Positions 34,644 to 42,833 of a stretch of 64,000 bases of DNA are shown here, piece after piece. The notes under the pieces are model-generated. The model was given only the letters and a program-made list of their open reading frames with translations, searched no databases and was not told the origin of the DNA. Location: assembly GCA_937934115.1 (NCBI GenBank), contig CALHAH010000009.1, positions 1 to 64,000 on the forward strand, given 5' to 3'. The DNA comes from an uncultured Thermoanaerobaculum sp. (GTDB lineage: Bacteria; Acidobacteriota; Thermoanaerobaculia; Thermoanaerobaculales; Thermoanaerobaculaceae). The position numbers were made by a program, and so were the translations under genes. The first letter of the stretch is position 1, and every line of letters begins with the position of its first letter.

Positions 34644-35381
34644 GTGAGCGCAAACGTGCAAGCGCAGCTCGTAGCCTTTGCAGCGCATCCCGACGATGCG
34701 GAGTTGGCCTGTGCCGGTACCTTGGCTGCCTTTGCCCATCACGGCGGGACGGCAGCCATCGTGGATCTCACCTGCGGTGAGCGCGCCTCTCGCGGCACCG
34801 CGCACCTACGCCGCCAAGAGGCGGAAGCGGCAGCGCAAGCCCTTGGCGTTATGCGTTTCACCTTGGAGCTTCCCGATGCTGGCCTGGTGGCTACCTCGTG
34901 GGAGCAGAGGACGGCGGTAGTGCGGCTTTTGCGCTCCCTAAAACCTGCCTTTCTGCTGATGCCCCACCCCGGCGACCCCCACCCTGACCACCGCCAGGCC
35001 AGCTTCCTCCTGCAAGCGGCAGCGTTTTTGGCTGGGGTGGGGGGATTTTCACCAGAACTGGGTGCACCCCACCGTCCGCAGCTTATCCTGGCGTACCCTG
35101 GGCCCCGCCAACTGGCGGAGCCCACTTTGGTTGTAAATGTCACAGAGCACTATGCTCAAAAGCGCGCGGCGCTTTCCTGTTACCGCTCGCAATTTGCGCC
35201 CGAGGGAGGGCCGCCCACGCACTTGGCCAGCGGCTTTTTCTTGCACGCCATTGAGGGGCGGGATCGCGCCTACGGCAACCTGGTGGGTGTGCCCTTGGGC
35301 GAGGGTTTTTTTGCACTGGGTCCACTTTCCGCAATGGCCCTAGGTGCCTTTTTGAAGGGGGTGGGATGCGCATCGGCGTGA
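34644..35381 (+). CDS. bshB1: N-acetylglucosaminyl-malate deacetylase BshB1
   Basis: Zinc deacetylase of the LmbE/PIG-L family, second step of bacillithiol synthesis. The 245-residue protein begins with VAFAAHPDDAELACAGTLAA (zinc ligands His15 and Asp18), then TAAIVDLTCGERASRGT, and the third-ligand region PHPGDPHPDHRQAS. RRQEAEAAAQALGV is also typical of BshB1. The GTG at 34644 lies 6 nt after a TAGTCT box; the GTG at 34656 is in frame and would still retain the HPDD motif. It overlaps bshA by 16 bp, so the two are translated together. Confidence 0.92.
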   Translation: MSANVQAQLVAFAAHPDDAELACAGTLAAFAHHGGTAAIVDLTCGERASRGTAHLRRQEAEAAAQALGVMRFTLELPDAGLVATSWEQRTAVVRLLRSLKPAFLLMPHPGDPHPDHRQASFLLQAAAFLAGVGGFSPELGAPHRPQLILAYPGPRQLAEPTLVVNVTEHYAQKRAALSCYRSQFAPEGGPPTHLASGFFLHAIEGRDRAYGNLVGVPLGEGFFALGPLSAMALGAFLKGVGCASA

Positions 35382-36484
35382 CGTGTTACCCCACAGTGGG
35401 GGGCTCGGGGGTTGTAGCCACGGAATTGGGCTTAGCCATGGCCCGCCGCGGTCACCAGGTGCACTTCATCTGCTACGCGCTTCCTTACCGCCTTGGCCGA
35501 GTGCCAGCTGGGGTTACGTTTCACGAGGTGACGTTTCCCTCGTACCCGCTTTTCCAACACCCCCCCTACTCCTTGGCTTTAGCCTCCCACATGGCTGACG
35601 TGGCAACCCACCACGCGTTAGACGTCCTGCACGTCCACTACGCCATTCCACACGCGGTCTCAGCACTCTTAGCCAAGGAAATTATGGGGGGTGGACCCAA
35701 GCTGGTGGTGACCCTGCACGGTACTGATATCACCGTGGTGGGAGCGGATCCGGCTTTTTTGCCAGTGGTGCGTTGGGCCTTGGACAAGGCTGATGCGGTC
35801 ACGGCCGTATCGCGGGCTCTGGCGCAACAAACCCGTGAGGTCATAGGTGCGCAAAGGGAAATCCTTGTCATCCCTAATTTTGTGGACCTTACCCGTTGCG
35901 ACCCTACGTTGCAGGCCAGTTACCGCCGGCGTCTCTCTCCGGATGGAGCGCCCGTGGTGGTGCACGCCTCCAACTTTCGCCCGGTGAAGAGGGTTTTGGA
36001 TGTGGTCGCGGTTTTTCGCCGGGTGCATGGGGAAATGCCTTGCCATTTGGCCATGATTGGCGACGGGCCCGATCGTCCAGCTGCGGAGCGGGCGGTGCGG
36101 GAGGCAGGGCTTGCGCCGTGGGTGGATTTTTTGGGAAACATATCGCCGGTGGAAGGGGCGTTAGGCGCCGGCGACGTGTTTCTCCTCCCTTCGGAACAGG
36201 AATCCTTTGGGCTTGCAGCCCTAGAAGCCATGGCTTGTGGTGTGCCAGTGGTGGCCACGCGGGTGGGTGGGATTCCTGAACTGGTGGCCCATGGAAGTGG
36301 GGGTTTCCTCTTTCCGGTTGCGGATGTAGAGGGTATGGCGGCGCAAGTCACGGCGCTTTTGCAAAACCCCCAAGAGCTTCGCCGACAAAAGCGCTTGGCC
36401 CGAGAAAGGGCTGCACAGTTCTCCCAGGAAAAAGTGGTGGACACCTACGAGGCGCTTTACCGCCGCCTTTTGTCTTTGCCTTGA
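35366..36484 (+). CDS. bshA: N-acetyl-alpha-D-glucosaminyl L-malate synthase BshA
   Basis: GT-B fold, GT4-family glycosyltransferase that joins UDP-GlcNAc and L-malate, the first step of bacillithiol synthesis. The 372-residue protein has the BshA start GVTCYPTVGGSGVVATELGL and the acceptor-side segment VLHVHYAIPHAVSALLAKEI. The donor-binding motif is LLPSEQESFGLAALEAMACG with the catalytic E-x7-E. These details distinguish BshA from generic GT4 enzymes. The ATG lies inside the end of bshB1. UDP-GlcNAc would be supplied by the glmS/glmU pathway partly encoded at the right end of the window. Confidence 0.94.
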   Translation: MRIGVTCYPTVGGSGVVATELGLAMARRGHQVHFICYALPYRLGRVPAGVTFHEVTFPSYPLFQHPPYSLALASHMADVATHHALDVLHVHYAIPHAVSALLAKEIMGGGPKLVVTLHGTDITVVGADPAFLPVVRWALDKADAVTAVSRALAQQTREVIGAQREILVIPNFVDLTRCDPTLQASYRRRLSPDGAPVVVHASNFRPVKRVLDVVAVFRRVHGEMPCHLAMIGDGPDRPAAERAVREAGLAPWVDFLGNISPVEGALGAGDVFLLPSEQESFGLAALEAMACGVPVVATRVGGIPELVAHGSGGFLFPVADVEGMAAQVTALLQNPQELRRQKRLARERAAQFSQEKVVDTYEALYRRLLSLP

Positions 36485-36553
36485 CTTTTGCTGGCCGGGG
36501 GCAGAAACTGTGCCTAGCCATAAAGGGTATATCCCTGGCAAGGAGGAGGGAAC

Positions 36554-37012
36554 ATGGCAAGCGTTCCGCAAACTACGCCCAGCAAGGTCGATTTGGGCAA
36601 AAGGCTCATCGCCGCTATTATTGACGGGGTCCTGGCGGCCGGTGTGAGCTTTATCCCGTTTATCGGTGGGATTATTGGTGGGCTTTACATTTTGCTGCGC
36701 GACGGGTTGGACCTTGAGTTCATGGACAAGCGCTCCATTGGCAAAAAGCTCATAAAGCTGCGCCCGGTGCGCCTCGATGGCCAGCCCATGGATCCCCTTA
36801 CCTCGGCCAAGCGCAACCTGCCCCTGTGCGTGGGAATGATCGGCACGATTTTTTGGGTGATCCCCATCTTGGGCTGGATTGTGGCCTTGCTGTTCGGGGT
36901 GGTGGGATTGGTCCTTGGCCTCATGGAGCTGATTCTGGTGCTCACGGATCCCGAAGGCCGGCGCATGGGTGACAAGCTGGCGCAAACCAAGGTGGTGGAA
37001 GTAGCTGAATAA
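36554..37012 (+). CDS. RDD-family membrane protein
   Basis: A 152-residue inner-membrane protein with an RDD-type domain: KVDLGKRLIAAIIDGVLAAG starts the first membrane helix (the Arg and Asp of RDD are present as KR and ID), DKRSIGKKLIKLRPVRLDGQ is the conserved loop, and two further helices follow. Function of this family is poorly defined (some members affect ion or amino-acid transport). AAGGAGGAGG upstream is a very strong ribosome-binding site. It is followed by a palindromic terminator and is monocistronic. Confidence 0.8.
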   Translation: MASVPQTTPSKVDLGKRLIAAIIDGVLAAGVSFIPFIGGIIGGLYILLRDGLDLEFMDKRSIGKKLIKLRPVRLDGQPMDPLTSAKRNLPLCVGMIGTIFWVIPILGWIVALLFGVVGLVLGLMELILVLTDPEGRRMGDKLAQTKVVEVAE

Positions 37013-37041
37013 AAAAGCGGGCCCATGGGCCCGCTTTTTTT
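37011..37041. terminator. Bidirectional intrinsic terminator
   Basis: AAAAAA, a perfect palindrome GCGGGCCCATGGGCCCGC, then TTTTTTT. It serves both the RDD gene (plus) and the convergent secreted-protein gene (minus). Confidence 0.93.
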
Positions 37042-37055
37042 CAATTCAGGCTCTC

Positions 37056-38234
37056 CTAGGGTGCCACCCAACCGGCCCGCCAGTTCTGGGTGAGTCCGGT
37101 GCATGTCCACCCGGAAGCGCCAAAGGTGACGTTACCCTGCACCACGCCGCTAGCCGTGCCCTGGCTTGCCACTTGCCCGCTGACCGACCACGTCACGGTA
37201 AGGATCTTATTGTTGCCATCGAAGTAGTCGTGCGTGAGGGCGAGGGAAAAGACGCCGCTTGCGTCCACCTCTGCGGGTGTGGCATTGGGGCCAAAATCCA
37301 AGGTGTAAGGTACCCCGCTGCAATCCACCATGCCGTTACCGGTGAAGCCTGAGATACCGCTGGAGCTTAGAGAAAAACTCACCCCCCCAACCGCCGTGTT
37401 GCTCTCCAAAAAAGCTCCCGCAAAAAGCCCGCGGCTGCGGTCCACGAGCGTAGGTGTTCGCATTTCCACGGTCGATGGGTCGTTGCTAGCATTATCCAAG
37501 CGGGAACCAAAGACCACCACCTTGCCGTTTCCGGAAACCACGGTAAAACGCAGCCGCCGGTTGCGCCCACCTCCACCTAGCTCGTTGAGGATGCTGCCCT
37601 TTTGCACCACCGCGTAGGGCTTCACGGAGTAGGTTTTACTAAACAACGTGGTGCCGTTGCCGTCTATTTGTGCCACTTGCAGTGAGCACTCGTTGCCCGT
37701 CACCTCCACCCAACCCACGTTGGTGCGGAAGGTGCCGCTTTCTTCCAACCCAGCCAGATCGGTGGTTTGGTTTACACCAATGGCAGCCGTAATGGGCAGA
37801 CCGGCAAAAAACTGACCGGTGCTGCCGGTTTTGTTTCCCTGGTCAGTAACGATGGTGAGGCCTGCGGAGTAAATCCGGGACGTAACCAGGATTTCGCGGT
37901 CGGCCACGACCCTCAGGGCACCGAAAGCATTGTCTTTCCCAAACAGCTCCTTGATGATATCCACGAATTCCCGCGTTTCCCCGGGGTTTATGGTGACCCG
38001 GCGCGATTCCGGCGGCCACGGGTTGCCGCTTTCGGAACGGGGAAGAAAAAAGATGTCCACGGTGGCGCTGCTGCTCCCTGCCGGGAGAGCAATCCATACG
38101 TCCGTCCGCCATTGGGAGCCAAACTGCCCAGGGCCGTGACCCACCGATGGGAGCCACACATCGGTCCCCAGGCTGACCCCCCACACGGCTGTTGCCGCTG
38201 TTGCTATTAAGAAAAACGTCGAGACCTTTCTCAT
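37056..38234 (-). CDS. Secreted protein of unknown function
   Basis: I do not recognise this 392-residue exported protein. It has a signal peptide (MRKVSTFFLIATAATAVWG). The N-terminal half (DVWLPSVGHGPGQFGSQWRT, then a PGETREFVDIIKELFG segment and LRVVADREILVTSRIYS) resembles the ~200-residue beta domain often found in Acidobacteriota surface proteins; the resemblance is impression, not a match. The C-terminal part is Ig-like, with one Cys pair (Cys in MVDCSGVPYTL and GWTCTGLTQ). The ATG at 38234 follows GGAGGGG. TTGCGG-18-TAGTAT upstream forms its promoter. It shares a bidirectional terminator with the RDD gene. Confidence 0.8.
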   Translation of the reverse strand: MRKVSTFFLIATAATAVWGVSLGTDVWLPSVGHGPGQFGSQWRTDVWIALPAGSSSATVDIFFLPRSESGNPWPPESRRVTINPGETREFVDIIKELFGKDNAFGALRVVADREILVTSRIYSAGLTIVTDQGNKTGSTGQFFAGLPITAAIGVNQTTDLAGLEESGTFRTNVGWVEVTGNECSLQVAQIDGNGTTLFSKTYSVKPYAVVQKGSILNELGGGGRNRRLRFTVVSGNGKVVVFGSRLDNASNDPSTVEMRTPTLVDRSRGLFAGAFLESNTAVGGVSFSLSSSGISGFTGNGMVDCSGVPYTLDFGPNATPAEVDASGVFSLALTHDYFDGNNKILTVTWSVSGQVASQGTASGVVQGNVTFGASGWTCTGLTQNWRAGWVAP

Positions 38235-38262
38235 GGACCCCTCCGCCACTCACTACCTGCGC

Positions 38263-38292
38263 ATACTAAAACCAAAGGCGCACGTGCCGCAA
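38263..38292 (-). promoter_or_regulatory. Promoter of the secreted-protein gene
   Basis: Minus strand: TTGCGG (38292-38287), an 18-bp spacer and TAGTAT (38268-38263), 28 nt before the ATG, which has its own ribosome-binding site. Confidence 0.5.
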
Positions 38293-38397
38293 GTGACAAC
38301 CCGCACGCTGCCGGTACGGAACCCTCTTTTTACGCCTGTTGTTTGCCTCTAACCTCAAAGGGAGGGCTCGCCCCGTTGTTGCAGCGATCAAGGAAGA

Positions 38398-38482
38398 TGG
38401 TGCCGAAGGCCGGACTCGAACCGGCACGGCTCGCGCCACACGCCCCTCAAACGTGCGCGTCTACCAGTTCCGCCACTTCGGC
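38398..38482 (-). tRNA. tRNA-Leu (anticodon GAG)
   Basis: 85 nt including an encoded CCA. Acceptor GCCGAAG pairs with CTTCGGC, followed by A-CCA. The anticodon stem CACGT/GCGTG closes the loop TTGAGGG, giving anticodon GAG for CUC/CUU. A long variable arm and a GTTCGAG T-loop fit a class II leucine tRNA. It lies 16 bp downstream of secG in the same direction, as leuU (GAG) does next to secG in E. coli. Confidence 0.96.
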
Positions 38483-38498
38483 ACGCTGGGCAGGCATC

Positions 38499-38819
38499 TT
38501 ACTTGCTCGGTGCAGGCGTGGACGGCGCCGGCGTCGTTTGCGCAGTGGGGGCTTTGCCGCCCGCAAGTTCCTTCACCACCGACCGACCGCGCTGCCCGGA
38601 AAGCACCGCCAAGCCAATGCACAAAGCCACAAAAACCACGAAAGACCCGGTGGTGAGCTTGTGGAGCAGTGTCGCAGAACCCCGGGGACCGAAGGCCACC
38701 TGCGAACCGGCGCCGCCAAAAGCCGCCGCCACGTCGGAACCCTTACCCTGTTGCAACAGCACCACGAGAATCAAGAACAAACAAACAACCACGTAAAGGA
38801 TCAAGAGCAACGTGTACAC
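38499..38819 (-). CDS. secG: Preprotein translocase subunit SecG
   Basis: Small subunit of the SecYEG channel. The 106-residue protein has two membrane helices separated by the SecG signature QQGKGSDVAAAFGGAGSQ, and ends in a Pro/Thr/Ala-rich tail. The GTG at 38819 is chosen because GAAGGGG lies 8 nt upstream and the first helix then starts at residue 2; translation from farther upstream would overlap tpiA. It is co-directional with tpiA (4 bp away) and tRNA-Leu. Confidence 0.92.
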   Translation of the reverse strand: MYTLLLILYVVVCLFLILVVLLQQGKGSDVAAAFGGAGSQVAFGPRGSATLLHKLTTGSFVVFVALCIGLAVLSGQRGRSVVKELAGGKAPTAQTTPAPSTPAPSK

Positions 38820-38823
38820 AAAC

Positions 38824-39561
38824 TCACCCCTTCGCCCCAGTTGCCGGGGCAGCTTGCATAATAGCGTAAAATGAAGCGGCGTCAAGGCTCGCGCCGCCCA
38901 CCAGCGCCCCTGCCACCCCTGGGGTGCTTAGCAGCTCTCCGGCGTTTTGGGGTTTTACGCTGCCGCCGTAAAGCACCGGTACGCCCTGGCCCGTCAGCCC
39001 CTCGAGGCGACCAAGGATGAAAGCATGGGCTTCCGCCACCTGCTCAGGAGTGGCGTTATGTCCCGTTCCGATGGCCCAAACCGGTTCGTACGCCACCACC
39101 AGCCTTTCGGGGTCTAATTTTCCCAAAAGCGCCGTTTGTTTTTCGAGAACGGCAAAGGTTTCCCCTGCTTGGCGCTGGGCAAGGGTTTCCCCTACGCAAA
39201 AAACCACGTTAAGCCCCGCCTCTTGGGCGGCTTGGGCCCGGGCTGCTGCCGTGTCATCGCTTTCCCCAAAGAGCTGCCGGCGCTCGGAGTGACCCACAAT
39301 CACCCAGCTTGCCCCCGTTTCCGCCAAGAGGAACGGAGAAACCTCGCCAGTGAAGGCTCCTTCCCGCGCCCAGTGGCAGTTTTGCGCCCCCACCGCCGCC
39401 CCTGAACCCGCACACAGCATGACCGCTTGCGCCAACAACGGGTAAGGGGGACAAAGCACCACCGTATGGGGACACTGCTCAAGCTGCGGCAGGAGCCTCT
39501 CGCAGTAAGCCAGAAGCTGCGAAGCAGAACCGTACATTTTCCAGTTGGCTACGAAAAGCAC
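38824..39561 (-). CDS. tpiA: Triose-phosphate isomerase
   Basis: Interconverts dihydroxyacetone phosphate and glyceraldehyde 3-phosphate. The 245-residue protein starts VLFVANWKMYGS (GTG at 39561, one base after the pgk stop), has the electrophilic His in WVIVGHSERRQLFGE, the catalytic Glu in VVAYEPVWAIGTG, and the phosphate-binding VLYGGSVKPQNAGEL. All active-site residues are present. Fourth from last in the gap-pgk-tpiA-secG-tRNA unit. Confidence 0.97.
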   Translation of the reverse strand: MLFVANWKMYGSASQLLAYCERLLPQLEQCPHTVVLCPPYPLLAQAVMLCAGSGAAVGAQNCHWAREGAFTGEVSPFLLAETGASWVIVGHSERRQLFGESDDTAAARAQAAQEAGLNVVFCVGETLAQRQAGETFAVLEKQTALLGKLDPERLVVAYEPVWAIGTGHNATPEQVAEAHAFILGRLEGLTGQGVPVLYGGSVKPQNAGELLSTPGVAGALVGGASLDAASFYAIMQAAPATGAKG

Positions 39562-39562
39562 A

Positions 39563-40735
39563 TTACGCCTCCAGCGCCGCCACGCCTGGGAGCGTCGCCC
39601 CTGCAAGGAACTCGAGGGCAGCTCCACCCCCGGTGGAAACGTGGGAAATCTTGGCAGCTACCCCAGCCAGGTGCACCGCCTCAACGCTTTCGCCACCGCC
39701 CACCACCGTAAACGCCTCACTTTCCCCTAGCGCCCGGGCAATGGCCAGGGTCCCTTGGGCAAAGGGCGCCTTCTCGAACACCCCGGCAGGACCGTTCCAA
39801 AAGACCGTACCGCTCCCCACCTTGGAAGTAATGGCGGCTACCGTTTGCGGACCCGCGTCCAGGATCATGCCGTTGTCCGGCACCGCAGTTACGGGCACCA
39901 CCTGCCCTTCTCCCGCCTCGGGGCTTTCTGCCACCACCACGTCCGCCGGAAGCACAACCTCGGTACCCCGGCTCTGGGCTTGCTCTAGGATTTGGCGGGC
40001 AAGCTCCACGAGGTCCGTTTCCACCAGCGAGCGACCCACGCCGATCCCTTTTGCCACCAGGAAGGTGTTGGCCAATCCGCCTACCAAACAAAGCACGTCG
40101 GCCTTCTGGGCAAGCGCCTGCAAGGTTTCCAGCTTGCCGGAAATCTTTGCCCCACCGGCAATAACCACCAGTGGCCTTTGCGGGTTATCCCTTACCTTGG
40201 ACAACGCTGCCAGCTCAGCGAGCATTAGGGGTCCTGCAGCTTTGTCGGCAAAGTAGCGGGTGACCCCAGCAGTGGAAGCGTGGGCGCGGTGGGCGGCGCC
40301 GAAGGCGTCGTTGACGTACACGTCCGCCAACTGCGCCAGAGCCCGGGCAAAGTCCGCATCATTGGCCTCTTCACCGGGGGCGAAGCGGAGGTTCTCTAAA
40401 AGCACCACCTCGCCGGGCTTGGCAGCCTTCACCGCGGCGTGCGCCCTTTCCCCCACCACGTCCTCCGCAAACCGCACCGGGCAGCCACTAAGCTCAGCCA
40501 GAACTGGTGCCACGGGGGCCAGGGAGTACTTGGGGTCCGGCTTGCCCTTGGGGCGGCCTAGATGAGAGCAGGCCACCACCACCGCCCCGCGATGGGCCAA
40601 GGCCCGCACCGTGGGCGCAGCGGCGCGGATGCGGGTATCGTCGGCCACCTGCCACTCTCTAAGCGGAACGTTCAAGTCCAGGCGCAGCAAAACGCGGCGC
40701 CCCGCCACCTCAAGCTCGTCCATCTTTCTTGGCAT
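39563..40735 (-). CDS. pgk: Phosphoglycerate kinase
   Basis: Transfers phosphate from 1,3-bisphosphoglycerate to ADP. The 390-residue protein has the substrate-binding RRVLLRLDLNVPLREWQVAD and VACSHLGRPKGKPDPKYSLA near the start, a hinge region, and the C-terminal nucleotide loop VVGGGESVEAVHLAGV with TVFWNGPAGVFE. The ATG at 40735 starts 2 bp after the gap stop, with GGGGG before it; the Met at 40723 is a possible alternative. Confidence 0.97.
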   Translation of the reverse strand: MPRKMDELEVAGRRVLLRLDLNVPLREWQVADDTRIRAAAPTVRALAHRGAVVVACSHLGRPKGKPDPKYSLAPVAPVLAELSGCPVRFAEDVVGERAHAAVKAAKPGEVVLLENLRFAPGEEANDADFARALAQLADVYVNDAFGAAHRAHASTAGVTRYFADKAAGPLMLAELAALSKVRDNPQRPLVVIAGGAKISGKLETLQALAQKADVLCLVGGLANTFLVAKGIGVGRSLVETDLVELARQILEQAQSRGTEVVLPADVVVAESPEAGEGQVVPVTAVPDNGMILDAGPQTVAAITSKVGSGTVFWNGPAGVFEKAPFAQGTLAIARALGESEAFTVVGGGESVEAVHLAGVAAKISHVSTGGGAALEFLAGATLPGVAALEA

Positions 40736-40737
40736 CG

Positions 40738-41739
40738 TTACCCCCGCGCAAACAACCTGGCCACGTCCACGCAACGGGCGGCGTAAGCCCATTCGTTGTC
40801 GTACCAAGCCAGCACCTTGCCCATGCGATCGCCCACCGTCAGACACGCCGGGGCGTCCACGGTGGCCGACACCGTGCTCCCGCGGAAGTCTATGGATACC
40901 AGCTCCTCCTCACATACGGCCAGAACACCCGCAAGGGGACCAGCCGCCGCCTGGCGAAAGGCCTCCAGCATGGCATCGCGGGTAAACGGCTTTTCCGCAA
41001 CAAACGTGAAGTCCACAAGCGAAACGTCGTGGGTGGGAACCCGCACCGCCAGGCCGTCCAGCCTACCTTTAAGCTCCGGAAAAACCTCGGCCATGGCTCG
41101 GGCGGCACCGGTGGAGGTGGGGATCATGGAAACTCCCGCTGCCCTGGCCCTGCGCAGGTCGCTGTGGGGTAGGTCCAAAAGGCGTTGATCGTTGGTCATG
41201 GCGTGCACGGTGTTAAGCAAGCCGTGGACGATTCCAAAGCTTTCGTGCAGCACCTTTACCACTGGGGCCAGGCAGTTGGTGGTACATGAGCCGTTGGAAA
41301 CAATGCGGTGGCGCGAAGGGTCCAAAAGGTGGTGGTTTACCCCATACACCAGCGTCACTTCCGCCCCTTTGGCCGGCGCCGTAATGAGCACCCAGCGGGC
41401 CCCCGCGTGCAAGTGCGCCTGTGCTTGCTCCGCTTTCGTGAACCGCCCCGAAGCTTCCAGCACCAAGTCCACGCCTAGCTCTTTCCAGGGGAGCTTACTG
41501 GGATCCGGTTGCGCCAACACCCGCAGAGGCTTGCCATCCACGGAGAGATGTTCGCCATCAACCCCCACCTTGCTGGCAAAGGTGCCGTGCACCGAGTCGT
41601 ACTTTAAAAGATGCGCCAGGGTCTTCGCGTCAGTCAAGTCGTTGACCGCCACGAACTCTAAGTCAGAAAGCTGGAAAGCTTGCCGGTAGATGAGCCGCCC
41701 AATCCTGCCAAACCCGTTGATTGCCACCTTTAAGCCCAT
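40738..41739 (-). CDS. gap: Glyceraldehyde-3-phosphate dehydrogenase, NAD-dependent
   Basis: Oxidises glyceraldehyde 3-phosphate to 1,3-bisphosphoglycerate. The 333-residue protein has the dinucleotide motif INGFGRIGRL (8-17), Asp34 in AVNDLTD (favouring NAD over NADP), the catalytic Cys152 in SNGSCTTNCLAPV, and WYDNEWAYAAR at the C-terminus. AAAGGGGGAGG precedes the ATG, and a TACAAT -10 box lies 22 nt upstream. It is the first gene of the lower-glycolysis operon and is divergent from mtnA. Confidence 0.97.
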   Translation of the reverse strand: MGLKVAINGFGRIGRLIYRQAFQLSDLEFVAVNDLTDAKTLAHLLKYDSVHGTFASKVGVDGEHLSVDGKPLRVLAQPDPSKLPWKELGVDLVLEASGRFTKAEQAQAHLHAGARWVLITAPAKGAEVTLVYGVNHHLLDPSRHRIVSNGSCTTNCLAPVVKVLHESFGIVHGLLNTVHAMTNDQRLLDLPHSDLRRARAAGVSMIPTSTGAARAMAEVFPELKGRLDGLAVRVPTHDVSLVDFTFVAEKPFTRDAMLEAFRQAAAGPLAGVLAVCEEELVSIDFRGSTVSATVDAPACLTVGDRMGKVLAWYDNEWAYAARCVDVARLFARG

Positions 41740-41760
41740 GACCTCCCCCTTTCTGTGGGC

Positions 41761-41766
41761 ATTGTA
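41761..41766 (-). promoter_or_regulatory. -10 box (TACAAT) of the gap-pgk-tpiA-secG operon
   Basis: TACAAT on the minus strand, 21 nt before the gap ATG. This leaves a short leader carrying the GGGGGAGG site. No strong -35 is seen. Confidence 0.5.
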
Positions 41767-41794
41767 CCCAAAACTTAAGCCACGCCGGGTACGG

Positions 41795-41800
41795 TACCAT
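41795..41800 (+). promoter_or_regulatory. Possible -10 box (TACCAT) of mtnA
   Basis: TACCAT, 7 nt before the ATG at 41808, with no Shine-Dalgarno sequence. Its spacing matches the other putative leaderless starts here. Confidence 0.35.
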
Positions 41801-41807
41801 GGCGTCC

Positions 41808-42833
41808 ATGGGCGCAGTGAGTACGCGGGTGGCGGCCTTGCGTTGGGAAGGGAAGCTGGCAATCCTGGATCAGCGTTTGCTCCCTTGGGAGGAGCGGTGG
41901 GTGGAAGTGCTTTCAGCGCAGCAGGCGGTGGAGCTGATAAAGGGCATGGCGGTGCGAGGGGCACCGGTCATGGGACTGGTGGCAGCCTACGCGTTGGCGT
42001 TGGAAGCGCACCGAAGCCCTGAGCTTTCCCACCTGGAAGCCCAAGCCCAGGCCCTGGCAAAGGCGCGACCGACCGGGGTGAACCTGCCCCACGCGGTCAG
42101 TGAGATGCTACGGGTGGCGCGACGTACCCCCGAGAGGGAGCGGGCCGAGGCTTTGAGGGCCGCAGCGGAAAACCTTCATCACGCCGATGCTCAGGCGTGC
42201 CAGCGCATGGCCGAGCTGGGGGCAGCCTTTCTTTCGCGGTCCTCGTTGTCCGTGCTCACCCATTGCAACGCAGGGGCTTTGGCTACAGGCGGGGTGGGGA
42301 CGGCCCTCGGGGTGGTACGGGCGTTGCATGCTCAGGGCCGATTGTGCATGCTCTTTGCGTGTGAAGCGCGGCCCGTGCTGCAGGGGGCGCGGCTTACGGT
42401 GTGGGAGGCGCAAAAGGACGGTTTACCGGTAACGCTTTTGGTCGACGGAGCGGCCGGCAGCCTTTTCGCTTCCGGAGCCGTTCACGCCGTGGTGGTGGGG
42501 GCCGATCGCATTGCCGCCGATGGCTCGGTAGCCAACAAAGTGGGTACCTATCCGTTGGCGGTGCTGGCCCAGCGCCACCGCGTGCCCTTCCTGGTGGTGG
42601 CACCCACCACCACTTTTGACCTCCGCTGTCGCACCGGCGCTGCCATTCCCATTGAGCAACGGGAGGGCAGGGAGGTCACCACCTGCGGGGGTAAGGACGT
42701 GGCTTTTCAAGGGGTTGGTGTGTACAACCCGGCCTTCGACGTAACCCCGCCGGAGCTGGTCACTGCCATCGTTTGTGAGCGGGGGGTCATTGCCCCCGTG
42801 ACCGGGGAAAACCTGCAAGGGGTTTTGGGATGA
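41808..42833 (+). CDS. mtnA: S-methyl-5-thioribose-1-phosphate isomerase
   Basis: Aldose-ketose isomerase of the methionine salvage pathway. The 341-residue protein has AVRGAPVMGL (48-57), the catalytic Cys153 in THCNAGALATGG and Asp233 in VVGADRIAADGSVANKVGTY, and ends with VYNPAFDVTP. In the GADRIA block, NGD is changed to DGS. The ATG at 41808 is preferred over 41799 because it lies 7 nt after a TACCAT box and neither start has a ribosome-binding site. No other salvage gene is nearby. A related eIF2B-type sugar-phosphate isomerase activity is possible. It overlaps tsaD by ATGA. Confidence 0.9.
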   Translation: MGAVSTRVAALRWEGKLAILDQRLLPWEERWVEVLSAQQAVELIKGMAVRGAPVMGLVAAYALALEAHRSPELSHLEAQAQALAKARPTGVNLPHAVSEMLRVARRTPERERAEALRAAAENLHHADAQACQRMAELGAAFLSRSSLSVLTHCNAGALATGGVGTALGVVRALHAQGRLCMLFACEARPVLQGARLTVWEAQKDGLPVTLLVDGAAGSLFASGAVHAVVVGADRIAADGSVANKVGTYPLAVLAQRHRVPFLVVAPTTTFDLRCRTGAAIPIEQREGREVTTCGGKDVAFQGVGVYNPAFDVTPPELVTAIVCERGVIAPVTGENLQGVLG

